NCBI RefSeq assembly: GCF_010728325.1
Contig: NZ_AP022570.1
Location: 868,001 to 932,000 of the forward strand
Direction of reading: 5' to 3'
DNA: 64,000 bases
Source: Mycolicibacterium poriferae
GTDB taxonomy: Bacteria > Actinomycetota > Actinomycetes > Mycobacteriales > Mycobacteriaceae
In this document: one piece after another, positions 25,484-34,037 of the stretch
Layout of the letters: each line of letters starts with the position of its first letter
Position numbering within the stretch: position 1 is the stretch's first letter
Notes under the pieces: model-generated
Seen by the model: the letters and a program-made list of their open reading frames with translations, nothing else
Told to the model about the DNA's origin: nothing
The model's database searches: none
Translations under genes and position numbers: made by a program

Positions 25484-28400
25484 TCATGCTTTCTGCTTAG
25501 GGTCTCCACGTCGCGGGTTTGTTGCTTTGGTGGGCCACCAGCTGGCTTCGCGTAGGAGTGTGGCGATGGCGGGCACGGTGAGGGTGCGCACGAGGAAGGT
25601 GTCGAGCAGCAGTCCGAAGCCGATGATGAGGCCGGCTTGGATCATGATGGCGACTGAGCCGACCATGAGGCCGAACATGCTGGCGGCGAATATCAGGCCC
25701 GCTGAGGTGATGACGGCTCCGGTGTTTGCCACGGTGCGCAGGACGCCGACGCGGATGTTGGTCCCGGATTCTTCGCGGAGCCGTGAGACGAGCAGCATGT
25801 TGTAGTCGGCGCCGACGGCGACGAGGATGATGAATGCGAGTAATGGTACGGGCCAGGCGATTTCGTGGCCTAGTCCCCATTGGAAGACCACAACGCCGAT
25901 GCCGAGCGAGGCGAGGTAGTTCAGCACGACGGTGCCTAAGAGGTAGAGGGGTGCCAGGAGTGCGCGCAGCAGTAGGACCAGGATGACGCCGACGATGATT
26001 ATGGTGGCGATGGCCAGTTGTGCGAAGTCGGCCCATAGGAGTCGTTGGATATCGGAGTTGACGGCGGGGAAGCCGGCGACGGACACGGTGGCGTCGGCGA
26101 GTGACGTGTTGGGTCGTGCGGTGTTGGCGGTGTCGGTGATGCGGCTGGCGAGGTCCATCGCCTCAACGCTGTATGGGTCGTGGCTGCTTTCGATCATGAA
26201 CCGCGCTGTTTTGCCGTCCGGTGAGAGGAATTGTTCGGCGACGTCGGTGAATTGCCGGTTCTCGAATGCGTTGGCGGGCAGGTAGAAACCGCTCGAGGAG
26301 TCGGAGTCGGCCGCTGCGCGTGAAGAGTTTTGCAGTTGGGTGGCGATCTGGCTCATGCCGGACAGCATTTCGATGTTGCTGTCGGCGAGGGTGCGGACGC
26401 CGGTGGCGAGTGCTTGGGCGCCGGAGGCCAGCTGTCCGATTCCGTCCTGCAATCGGCGGAGGTTGGTGGCCAGGTCGGCGGGGTCACCGAGGGCTCCGAA
26501 TGCCTTGTCCAGCGAGGCGACTGCGTTCTCGACGTTGGCGAGGGTGCCACCGACTGTGGCATTGGTGGCGGGATCGTAGCGGTCCCCGAGGTCGGCGATC
26601 TGGGTGAAGAATCCGCTGTCGCGCAGAGTGACCAGGATCTTCACCTGGTCGTGGATTTGGGCGCATTGCGGGGTGGTGGCACACCACGGTGAGGTGTTGA
26701 GGGCGCCGACGAGTGGGTCGAGCTGGGTGATTGCGTTTTGGGCTTGGTTGGCCAGCGGTCGTAGTCCTGGGCCGGATTGGATGGCTTGGTCGACGGCGGG
26801 GGCAGTGGCGGAAAGCTGTTGCAGCAGTGGCCGGAATTGGTTGACCTGAGTTCCTGCGGATTGGGCTTGGGTGAGGATTCCGGCCAGTGGTGTGAGGGCG
26901 GTGCGCACGGTGCTGTCGAGTTGGGCGAGGCCGTCGGCGAGCTGGTCGGCGCCGCCGGTGAGTTTGGCGAGGTCGTCTTTGCGTGAGTTGCCCTCGGCGA
27001 CCGCGCCGGCCATTTTGTCGCCGATCTGGCCGTTCTGCCAGGCCAGTTCTGCTTGGTCGAGGCGCTCTCCGGTGGGGCGGGTGACTCCGGAAACTTTGGT
27101 GACGCCGGGGATCTGGGAGACGCGGGAGGCCATCTCGTCGAGGTCGGCCAGTCCTTTCCCGGTCCGCATGTCGGTCGGGTTTTCCACGACGAGGAATTCG
27201 CTGATGACGACGTCTTTGCGGAAGTGGCGGTCCAGCAGGTGGTAGCCCTGGTTGCTGGCCGTGGTGTCTGGTTGTCCCTTGCGGTCGTCGTAGCTGATTT
27301 TGATGGTTGCAGCGGCTGCCGACAGGGCGAGCAAGATGACCAGGCTGACGATCAGTAGTGGCACGGGACGGCGGACCACGGCGACGGCGACGCTGTTCCA
27401 GTAGCGGCGGGTGCGGTCGGGTTTGGGTTCACCGATGCCGCGTTTGGCGGCTAGCGACAGCACGGGTGGCAGCAGGGTGACGGTGGCCAGAAATCCGAAC
27501 AGCACGGCGATGGCACACGCGGGGCCCAGGGCGGCGAAGACGCTGAGCCGCGCGAAGACCATGGCCAGGAACGCGAGTGCGACGGTGGCGGCGGAGGCGA
27601 GGATGACACGCCCGATGCTGGCGGTGGCGTGGATGATGGCCTGATCGGCGGGTACTTGGGCGCGGCGCTGCTCGTGGTATCGGCTGATCAGGAACACGGT
27701 GTAGTCGGTTCCGGCGCCGAGCAGGATCGCCGTCATGAAGGCGACGGTGAACTGGGAGACCGGCATGCCCATCTCGCCGAGGGCGGACAGCACGCCGCGC
27801 CCGACCGCCAGGCTCAACCCGATTACCAGCAGCGGTAACAGCGCGGTGAACACCGACCGGTAGACGATCAGCAGGATCAGGGCGATCACGCCCGCGGTAG
27901 CGATTGAGATCAGCAGCAGGTCGTGCTCGGCCGAGGCGATCATGTCGCTGAAGGTCGCCGGTGGTCCCGTCACTTGCACGGTCGTGGTCGAGCCGGTGAA
28001 CACCTCCGCGGCGATGTCGCGCACCGCGTTGACGGATTCTGCGGCCGTGGGGTCTCCGAGGGTGCCGGCGACGCCGACGGGCAGGTACCAGGCTTTGCGG
28101 TCGACGCTGACCGCCTGGGCTTCGGTAATCGGATCGGCCAGTAGGTCTTGCACCAGCAGGACGTGGTCGCCTTCGGTCTGCAACCGGCTCACGAGTTCGC
28201 CGTAGCGCTGCCGCGCAGTTGGAGTCAAGCCATTGGGGTCTTCCATGGCGACAAACACCATGGTTTTCGAGCCTTCTTCGCCGAACGCGGCGCTCATGCG
28301 GTCAACCGTCTGCAAGGAGGGGGCATCGCGAGGAATGAGGTCCACCGACTGTTGGCGCACCACGGTTTCCAGCTGGGGGAACAGCAGTGCGAGAACCACT

Positions 28401-28570
28401 GCGGCGCCCAGCCATACCCCGATGACCAGGGCTTTGTGCCGGAGGGTGAATCGGGCTAGCGCTGCCAACCGTTCGCTGTACTCGCGGGTGTCGGCGGGGT
28501 CGGGGGATCCGTTGGCCCGCCGGTCACGGCGCGTGGCCTGGCTGGGGGAATCTGCAGTGCCGTCGGTCAC
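25484..28570 (-). CDS. MmpL/RND family transporter
   Basis: 1028 residues, with the usual MmpL layout of 11-12 helices. Helix 1 (KALVIGVWLGAAVVLALLFP) is followed by a porter domain (about 60-200), five helices with the conserved GAGTDYTVFLISRYHE motif, a long second porter domain (about 430-780) rich in Gln/Ala/Leu helices, and a last helix set with VAVGADYNMLLVSRLREE. The paired Asp-Tyr motifs are the proton-relay signature. MmpL proteins export lipids, siderophores or drugs. No mmpS gene is adjacent. Its promoter holds a perfect palindrome (28594-28618) shared with two other island promoters, so TetR repression is predicted. Substrate unknown. Confidence 0.93.
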   Translation of the reverse strand: MTDGTADSPSQATRRDRRANGSPDPADTREYSERLAALARFTLRHKALVIGVWLGAAVVLALLFPQLETVVRQQSVDLIPRDAPSLQTVDRMSAAFGEEGSKTMVFVAMEDPNGLTPTARQRYGELVSRLQTEGDHVLLVQDLLADPITEAQAVSVDRKAWYLPVGVAGTLGDPTAAESVNAVRDIAAEVFTGSTTTVQVTGPPATFSDMIASAEHDLLLISIATAGVIALILLIVYRSVFTALLPLLVIGLSLAVGRGVLSALGEMGMPVSQFTVAFMTAILLGAGTDYTVFLISRYHEQRRAQVPADQAIIHATASIGRVILASAATVALAFLAMVFARLSVFAALGPACAIAVLFGFLATVTLLPPVLSLAAKRGIGEPKPDRTRRYWNSVAVAVVRRPVPLLIVSLVILLALSAAAATIKISYDDRKGQPDTTASNQGYHLLDRHFRKDVVISEFLVVENPTDMRTGKGLADLDEMASRVSQIPGVTKVSGVTRPTGERLDQAELAWQNGQIGDKMAGAVAEGNSRKDDLAKLTGGADQLADGLAQLDSTVRTALTPLAGILTQAQSAGTQVNQFRPLLQQLSATAPAVDQAIQSGPGLRPLANQAQNAITQLDPLVGALNTSPWCATTPQCAQIHDQVKILVTLRDSGFFTQIADLGDRYDPATNATVGGTLANVENAVASLDKAFGALGDPADLATNLRRLQDGIGQLASGAQALATGVRTLADSNIEMLSGMSQIATQLQNSSRAAADSDSSSGFYLPANAFENRQFTDVAEQFLSPDGKTARFMIESSHDPYSVEAMDLASRITDTANTARPNTSLADATVSVAGFPAVNSDIQRLLWADFAQLAIATIIIVGVILVLLLRALLAPLYLLGTVVLNYLASLGIGVVVFQWGLGHEIAWPVPLLAFIILVAVGADYNMLLVSRLREESGTNIRVGVLRTVANTGAVITSAGLIFAASMFGLMVGSVAIMIQAGLIIGFGLLLDTFLVRTLTVPAIATLLREASWWPTKATNPRRGDPKQKA

Positions 28571-28593
28571 TGGACCTCCACTGGTCGCGAATG

Positions 28594-28618
28594 GTAGCGA
28601 TACTGTCGGTATCGCTAC
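28594..28618. promoter_or_regulatory. Perfect palindromic operator in the mmpL promoter (regulon site 1)
   Basis: GTAGCGATAC (28594-28603) and GTATCGCTAC (28609-28618) form a perfect 10-bp inverted repeat with a 5-bp spacer, 24 bp upstream of mmpL. The core GCGATAC-N5-GTATCGC recurs at 35657-35675 and, degenerate, at 36885-36903. The rest of the 278-bp gap up to the TetR gene at 28849 shows no gene. Confidence 0.75.
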
Positions 28619-28848
28619 GCTACCGCATGTAGTGCACGTGGTGGCGGCCGCTATCGAGTAGGCCCGCGGCCGCGGTCACAGTAGGCAGAGGAATGGTCGA
28701 ACCCTCAGTTGGCTTCTGGAAGCCAGGGCCGACGCTGTTCAGTCGACGACACTGGCCTTGGATGTCGTTCAGGGTCTTGCTGTTGCTGGTCCCCGACGTT
28801 GACATCGAATGCACCGACGGCCACATCGCGTAGCGGGGCCGCGGGCCG

Positions 28849-29490
28849 CTACCTGTGGGGTCGGGCTTCGGTTGTGGCCGACTGGTCCGTGTTCTGCAGC
28901 AGCACGTAATTGCCGAGGCTGCCCAGTAAACCTGCGCAGTGCTGAACGAGTTCATCGGTGGTGAACTCGAGTTCTCCGTCGAGTCGGCGGCGCAAGACTT
29001 CGAATAGCCCTCCCACGCCCAAGGTCGAAGCCAAATGGGCAACCCCAACGGCGGAGTCGGCGATGTCGAGGTGGAGTCTGGCTTCGCGCAAGACGAGGTC
29101 GGTGAAACCCGCCATCAGTTCGCTGCGTAGCTCTCGGAGCAGCGGTTCGGTGGCAGATTCCACGAACAGGATCCGACCCAGCCGAGGGTCGTTGTCGATC
29201 ATGCTGACCAGCCTGCGGATCGGCGCGTACGCCAGCACCTCCGGTGGCTCGCCGGCATCGGGGATCGCGTCGACTATCACCTCCTGGAAGGTGGCATAGA
29301 GCTGCTGGTAGACAGCCCGCAGGAGGGCGTCTCGGCCGGAGAAGTGCTGGTAGAAGTAGCGTGACGTGACGCCTGATTCAGCGCAGACGGCAGTCACAGT
29401 GGCGGCGGCAACACCGCGCGTGCCGATCAACTCGGTTGCGGCCTCGATGAGACGGGTGCGCCGGTTCCGGTGACGCTCCTCGGCGGACAT
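28849..29490 (-). CDS. TetR family regulator
   Basis: 213 residues from the ATG at 29490 (MSAEERHRNR). The frame is open further upstream, but that part overlaps the promoter region. HTH: TRLIEAATELIGTRGVAAATVTAV then ESGVTSRYFYQHFSGRDALL. The C-terminal domain is helical, ending LLGSLGNYVLLQNTDQS. It is divergent from the di-iron protein gene at 29595, and an inverted repeat AATTCTGAC...GTCAGATT lies between them. Self-control and control of that gene are likely. Its stop lies 279 bp before the mmpL start. Confidence 0.88.
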   Translation of the reverse strand: MSAEERHRNRRTRLIEAATELIGTRGVAAATVTAVCAESGVTSRYFYQHFSGRDALLRAVYQQLYATFQEVIVDAIPDAGEPPEVLAYAPIRRLVSMIDNDPRLGRILFVESATEPLLRELRSELMAGFTDLVLREARLHLDIADSAVGVAHLASTLGVGGLFEVLRRRLDGELEFTTDELVQHCAGLLGSLGNYVLLQNTDQSATTEARPHR

Positions 29491-29535
29491 CCCGCTATAC
29501 ACCCGCGCCGAAACCACGTGGATAGCTTGCCATCT

Positions 29536-29562
29536 AATTCTGACAAGGCTTAGAGTCAGATT
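29536..29562. promoter_or_regulatory. Inverted repeat between divergent tetR and di-iron gene
   Basis: AATTCTGAC (29536-29544) and GTCAGATT (29555-29562) are inverted over a 10-bp spacer. The site is placed 46 bp before the tetR start and 33 bp before the start of the plus-strand gene, as expected for an operator of the adjacent TetR protein. Confidence 0.55.
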
Positions 29563-29594
29563 GCCAGCGTGCCTTTGACGAACGGGAGAACAAC

Positions 29595-30464
29595 ATGAGC
29601 GACGATTCGTCCACACGGCCCACCATGCGGGTCGTCCCGAAGCCCCGCCGTGTTCGATTCGACATGCCTGCTGGGACCAGTCGGCAGCACTTCGTCGATG
29701 GCGACTTGGTGATGAGCCACTTTGTGTCCACCTTGTCGGCCACGTTCCCCGAAGGCGAAGACTTCTTCATCCGGTCAGTCCGCGAGTACCGGGACCACAT
29801 CAGCGACGCTGACCTCAAGGAGGCGGTCAAGGGATTCATTGCACAAGAGGCCACCCACCGACACCAGCATCGGCTGCTCAACGATCGGCTCCAAGCGATG
29901 GGCTATCCCACCGAGGGGATCGATCGGCATATCAAGAAGTTGGTTGGCCGACTTGAGAAGCGTTTTTCTCCCACGATGCGCCTGGCTGTGACGGCCGCCC
30001 TGGAGCACTACACGGCGACATTCGCCGAAATCATTCTCACCAGCGACGAAGCTCAAGAACTCATCGGCTACACCGAAGTGCGGCCTATTCTGCTCTGGCA
30101 CGCACTGGAAGAATGCGAGCACAAGGCCGTCGCTTTCGATGTCTACGAGACGGTCGGTGGAAGCGAACGCACCAGGGTCTGGGGGATGCGGATCGCCAGC
30201 CTCCTCTTGTTCAGCGAGTTGGTTATCCAGACCACCCGCTCTCTGGCCGGTGACCGTGCCGCCTACAACCCGGTGCGGTTGCTGCGCAGCCTTCGAGCCT
30301 TCCGGCATAACCCGCTATTCAGCTCAGCAGCAATTGAGCGCTTTCGTTCCTACACCCGCGGCGGATTTCATCCCGACGACTGGGACAGCGCAGAAATCCT
30401 CGAACGCTGGACCAAGGAACTCTTCGACGCCGATGGTGGCCAACAAGCGCGTAGCAGCGTCTAG
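29595..30464 (+). CDS. Predicted metal-dependent hydrolase (ferritin-like di-iron fold)
   Basis: 289 residues of the metal-dependent hydrolase family with a ferritin-like helical bundle. Candidate metal ligands: FIAQEATHRHQHRLLN (EATH...H), AALEHYTATFAE and LLWHALEECEHKAVAFDVYE. Similar proteins are frequent in mycobacteria near lipid or steroid genes, and their substrates are mostly unknown. It is controlled, by position, by the divergent TetR gene. Helix at about 195-215 (RIASLLLFSELVIQTTRSL) is hydrophobic and may dock to membrane or substrate. Confidence 0.82.
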   Translation: MSDDSSTRPTMRVVPKPRRVRFDMPAGTSRQHFVDGDLVMSHFVSTLSATFPEGEDFFIRSVREYRDHISDADLKEAVKGFIAQEATHRHQHRLLNDRLQAMGYPTEGIDRHIKKLVGRLEKRFSPTMRLAVTAALEHYTATFAEIILTSDEAQELIGYTEVRPILLWHALEECEHKAVAFDVYETVGGSERTRVWGMRIASLLLFSELVIQTTRSLAGDRAAYNPVRLLRSLRAFRHNPLFSSAAIERFRSYTRGGFHPDDWDSAEILERWTKELFDADGGQQARSSV

Positions 30465-30517
30465 CTCGACCAGAGCCTGTCGCGGTCAGAGTCGGCCTTA
30501 AGCGAAGAACAATTCAT

Positions 30518-30550
30518 GGGCTTCGCTCCGCGCGCAGTGAAGTCAAGCCC
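30518..30550. terminator. Weak inverted repeat between convergent genes
   Basis: GGGCTT (30518-30523) pairs with AAGCCC (30545-30550), with outer AGAAC...GTTCT pairs. It lies between two convergent genes (ends 30464 and 30596) and could stop both transcripts. Confidence 0.3.
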
Positions 30551-30595
30551 AGTTCTTTCTACTGGCCGCTCGATGGTGCTCGATCACGTTGCGAC

Positions 30596-31486
30596 CTACA
30601 GGAAGCTCCGGCCGAGGAACTCGGTGACGGCGGAGCTGAAGGCGTCGTTGTCGTCGCCGGCGATCATGTGTCCGGTGCCGGATACGTCGACGGTCTCGGC
30701 GTGGGGAACCAGTTGCTTGAACTCCTCGACGGTGGCTTGGGAGACCACGTCGGATAACAGGCCCCTTACGAGAAGTGTTGGGGCGCTGACCCGTCGGGCT
30801 CCGTCGATCAGCAGGTGGCTGATTGCGTCGAATTGCTCCGTTCCCGTGGTCGATTCGTCGCGGAGGAAGTCGAAGTTGGAGTGAATGAATGCCGGGTCCC
30901 ACCGCCAGATCCAGCGGCCGTCGTGACGCTGCCGTAGCACCTTGCGTAGGCCGTCGACGTTGGCCGGGCGCGAGCGATGGGGGTTGTACGCGGCGATCAC
31001 CTCGGCGGCGTCGTCGAGGGTGCCAAAGCCATCGGGATGTGCGGCCATGAACGTCACCACGCGACGAGCGCCCTGGAATTCAAGCCGCGGGGTGACGTCG
31101 ACCAGGACGACCGCCGCCCACGACGCCCCGGATGTCAACAGATGCGTGCCGAGCACGGTCATGCCCCCAAGAGATGCACCTACGACGGCCGGGGCGATAT
31201 CGGCGCTGAAGTGCTCACGCACGGCGAGCAGATCGGTCGCGAGTCGCTCGAGGTCGTACCTGCCGGCTGGGTCCCAGTCGCTGTCGCCGTGACCGCGGGT
31301 GTCGTAGGCGACGACTGTGTATCCGCATGCGTGGAGACGACGCGCTGAAGCGCTCCACGCGTGCCGGTTCTGGCCGCCGCCGTGCAGGAGCAGCACGACG
31401 GGACGGGCGTCATCGTGGTCGTAGCAGTCGGCGGCCAGGGTGATCCCGTCCTGGGTTCGGACCCGATGCTGCACGGCGGAGGTCAT
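30596..31486 (-). CDS. Alpha/beta-fold hydrolase
   Basis: 296 residues. Seen: VVLLLHGGGQNRHAW (oxyanion hole HG-G), the nucleophile elbow VGASLGGM with catalytic Ser near residue 104, and the final GTGHMIAGDDND with catalytic His. An Asp in the segment before LLVRGLLSDVVS is the likely acid. This fits esterase, lactonase or epoxide-hydrolase type activity. It lies 58 bp downstream of the hotdog thioesterase gene on the same strand and probably belongs to the P450-thioesterase-hydrolase transcript. Confidence 0.88.
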   Translation of the reverse strand: MTSAVQHRVRTQDGITLAADCYDHDDARPVVLLLHGGGQNRHAWSASARRLHACGYTVVAYDTRGHGDSDWDPAGRYDLERLATDLLAVREHFSADIAPAVVGASLGGMTVLGTHLLTSGASWAAVVLVDVTPRLEFQGARRVVTFMAAHPDGFGTLDDAAEVIAAYNPHRSRPANVDGLRKVLRQRHDGRWIWRWDPAFIHSNFDFLRDESTTGTEQFDAISHLLIDGARRVSAPTLLVRGLLSDVVSQATVEEFKQLVPHAETVDVSGTGHMIAGDDNDAFSSAVTEFLGRSFL

Positions 31487-31544
31487 GACACCTTCCTGGC
31501 AAGATCGGAGTCCGCCCGAAGCGTGCGACCCGTTACAAGCACCT

Positions 31545-31997
31545 TCATTGTGCGTTGCCCGCGGCGTTCACGATCGTGACCGTGCCCTGGGCTACGCAGA
31601 CGGCTTTGTCGCCGTTGCTGATGTCGATGCGCGCTACTCCACTGCGCTTGCCCAGTGACACGATGTCGGTGACGGCGACACACACCCCGCTGGACACGGG
31701 TCGCAGCAGGTTCAGCTTGAATTCGGTGGTGGCGACCCATGATCCGCCCGGAATGACGGGGTAGAACACGACTCCGAGACAGTGGTCGACCATCGCCGAT
31801 AGACATCCGCCGTGCAGGGTGCCGAAGGGTGTGAGCAGTTCGGCGCGGGTTTCCATCTCTGCCACCAGCCGACCGGCGGCGAGTTCGGTGTGCCGAAAGC
31901 TCAGAAACGTCGACAGTCCACCCGCTGTGTTCGCCGATCTGAGCAGCTGGCCGGCGATCTGCTCATCGAAGTGCGCGAATGTCACTGCCACCACCAT
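31545..31997 (-). CDS. PaaI-type hotdog thioesterase
   Basis: 150 residues with a single hotdog fold. Seen: ELLTPFGTLHGGCLSAMVDHCLG, where the HGG and Asp are the usual active-site positions, then WVATTEFKLNLLRPVSSG and the C-terminal strand VCVAQGTVTIVNA. Such enzymes hydrolyse small or aromatic acyl-CoA thioesters. It lies between a P450 gene and an alpha/beta hydrolase gene on the same strand. A broken second thioesterase fragment is just upstream, so the operon once held two. Confidence 0.85.
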   Translation of the reverse strand: MVVAVTFAHFDEQIAGQLLRSANTAGGLSTFLSFRHTELAAGRLVAEMETRAELLTPFGTLHGGCLSAMVDHCLGVVFYPVIPGGSWVATTEFKLNLLRPVSSGVCVAVTDIVSLGKRSGVARIDISNGDKAVCVAQGTVTIVNAAGNAQ

Positions 31998-32024
31998 GCC
32001 CCTTTCTCCTGTCCGGCCATGGGT

Positions 32025-32150
32025 TCAATCACCGTTCGAGCCTGCGAATCGTTTGAGCATGTCGCCGAATGCGCCGAGGTCGACATGCGCGGCGGAGTGC
32101 TCGACATCGACGGCGATGAACCTGGCCGTCGCGGTGAAGCACACGACGCG
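32025..32150 (-). pseudogene. C-terminal remnant of a second hotdog thioesterase
   Basis: A short frame ending at 32025 reads FIAVDVEHSAAHVDLGAFGD near its middle. It parallels FIAVSPEHFAAHGDVSAFGD at the C-terminus of the intact thioesterase at 36343-36858. The upstream 130 residues are absent. It is a gene fragment left between the P450 and the PaaI-type gene. Confidence 0.65.
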
Positions 32151-32170
32151 TCGTCGAAGAAGGGCACGGG

Positions 32171-33367
32171 CTAGACCGGTGTGGTCCAAGTGATGGGCAG
32201 CGATGTGTAGCCCCGGATCGGCCCGGACCGCAGCCGCCGCGCCGATTCAAGATCGACCTCCCAGTCAGGCACCCGGTCCAACAACGCATCCAGAGCGATG
32301 CGGGCCTCCATCCGCGCCAGCGCCGCACCCAGACAGAAGTGAATGCCGCGACCGAAGGCGACCTGGTGCTCACTGGTGCGCTCGATGTCGAACACGTCCG
32401 GATCGGGGAAGGCACGCTCGTCGCGGTTGGCCGACCCGAACAACAGCAGCACCTTCTCACCTTGACGCATCGTCGTGTCGTGCAGGGTGACGTCGCGGGT
32501 CAGGGTTCGTGAAAGTCCCTGTGCAGGTGAGTCGTAACGCAGCAACTCTTCCACCGCAGGCCCCAACAGTGTTCGATCGGCGGCTAGGCGTCGGCGGGTT
32601 TGCCGATGCTGGGCCAGCACGACCGCGGAGTTCCCCAGCAGATTGGTGGTGGTCTCGTAGCCCGCGACGAGCAGCAGCGCGCAGAAGCCGAGGACTTCCT
32701 CGTCGGTCAGTCCGATCCCGTCGACTGTGGCGTTGGCCAACGCCGACATCAGGTCCTCGCGGGGGTTCTTGCGGCGGTCGGCGAGGAAGTCGGTGAAGTA
32801 GGCGTAGATCGCGGCGGCGGCGGTCAGTGCGTCGGTGGTTTGTCCGTGGTTGACGTCGACCTGGACCAGTTGGCTCGACCACAATCGGAACTGATCACGA
32901 TCGGTGGCGGGAACGCCCAGCAGATCGGCGATCACCGCGGCGGGCAGGATCGCGGCGAAGTCGGTCACGAAGTCCGCCGATCCGGAACCCTCGTCGAGGC
33001 GCTCGAACAACTCCGCGGCCATCTGTGTGATGGCGCCCTGCAGCCCGGCCGCCCGCCGGGGAGTGAACGCCCGGCTGACCAGGGCACGCAACTGGTCGTG
33101 GCGCGGAGGGTCCATCACGATCATCATCGGCAGGAACGAACCGATGAAGTCCGATCCCGGCGGGGTGGGGAAGATGCCGTCCACCGAGGAGTACGTGCCG
33201 TGATCCAGTGCTGCGGCCTGGACATCGGCGTGGCGGCTCAACACCCAGGTATGGGATTCCTCGGCGCGGTACACCGGAGCCGCGTCACGCAATAACCGAT
33301 ACGTCGGATAGGGGTCGTTGAGGATCGAGGCGTCGAACGGGTCGTGACGAATCTGTACCGAGACCAC
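32171..33367 (-). CDS. Cytochrome P450
   Basis: 398 residues from the GTG at 33367. The GGAGG at 33371-33376 lies six bases before it, so the ATG at 33385, which would place that site inside the gene, is less likely. Seen: the I-helix LLLVAGYETTTNLLG, ExxR in VEELLRYDSP, the PDPDVFDIER segment and the heme-thiolate loop FGRGIHFCLGAALAR with Cys about residue 345. It is a soluble class I bacterial P450 that needs a ferredoxin and reductase from elsewhere. A perfect palindromic operator separates it from a divergent TetR gene. The substrate is probably a lipophile, by context. Confidence 0.94.
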   Translation of the reverse strand: MVSVQIRHDPFDASILNDPYPTYRLLRDAAPVYRAEESHTWVLSRHADVQAAALDHGTYSSVDGIFPTPPGSDFIGSFLPMMIVMDPPRHDQLRALVSRAFTPRRAAGLQGAITQMAAELFERLDEGSGSADFVTDFAAILPAAVIADLLGVPATDRDQFRLWSSQLVQVDVNHGQTTDALTAAAAIYAYFTDFLADRRKNPREDLMSALANATVDGIGLTDEEVLGFCALLLVAGYETTTNLLGNSAVVLAQHRQTRRRLAADRTLLGPAVEELLRYDSPAQGLSRTLTRDVTLHDTTMRQGEKVLLLFGSANRDERAFPDPDVFDIERTSEHQVAFGRGIHFCLGAALARMEARIALDALLDRVPDWEVDLESARRLRSGPIRGYTSLPITWTTPV

Positions 33368-33393
33368 GAGCCCTCCTACCACCAAAGTAACGA

Positions 33394-33418
33394 CGGTTTA
33401 GACTGGCAGTCTAAACCG
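33394..33418. promoter_or_regulatory. Perfect palindromic operator between P450 and tetR
   Basis: CGGTTTAGACT (33394-33404) is a perfect inverted match to 33408-33418 across GGC. It lies between the P450 start and the tetR start at 33441, so the TetR protein very likely represses both itself and the P450 operon. Confidence 0.78.
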
Positions 33419-33440
33419 GCTGAACGGGACAGGTGGGGCA

Positions 33441-34037
33441 ATGCGCAAGATTCCACGTCAGATCTCTGACCGGCTTCCCGCCGCGGCGGACTTGTTCGCC
33501 GAGAAGGGGCTCAACGACTCCAAGATCGAAGACGTCGCCGCGGTGACCGGTGTGCCGAAAGCGACGCTGTACTACTACTTCGCCGGCAAAGAGGACATCC
33601 TTGCCTTCCTGCTCGAAGACCTCCTCAAGGACATCTCCGAGGCCGTGACCGCTATCGTGCACACCGACGGCACCGGTGCCGAACGCCTCGAACTTGTCAT
33701 CCGCGCACAACTGCGGGCAATGGCGCAGCGGCCAGCGGTATGCCGTGCACTCATCGGCGAACTGGGACGAGCGGCCCGCATGCCGGCCATCGCCGAGATG
33801 ATCAATACCGCATACCAACAACCGGTTGAAACTCTGCTCGTCGAAGGGGCCCGCGACGGCTCCCTCGTCGCTCAGCCCGATGCACGATCGACGTCCATTG
33901 CGCTGTTCGGCGCGGTCACCATCAATGCACTCATGTACCTGGTCACCGGGAACCACCTCGACGAGACGGTGGTCGCCAGCACCCTCAGCGCCGTCATGTT
34001 CGACGGCCTGCGCCCGCGCACAGGAGACCAGTCATGA
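33441..34037 (+). CDS. TetR family regulator (P450 operon)
   Basis: 198 residues. HTH: ISDRLPAAADLFAEKGLNDS, then IEDVAAVTGVPKATLYYYFAGKEDIL. The C-terminal part has the QRPAVCRALIGELGRAARMP helix of a ligand pocket. It is divergent from the P450 gene over a perfect palindrome and overlaps the downstream LLM gene in ATGA. One message therefore encodes regulator and oxidoreductase. Confidence 0.9.
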   Translation: MRKIPRQISDRLPAAADLFAEKGLNDSKIEDVAAVTGVPKATLYYYFAGKEDILAFLLEDLLKDISEAVTAIVHTDGTGAERLELVIRAQLRAMAQRPAVCRALIGELGRAARMPAIAEMINTAYQQPVETLLVEGARDGSLVAQPDARSTSIALFGAVTINALMYLVTGNHLDETVVASTLSAVMFDGLRPRTGDQS

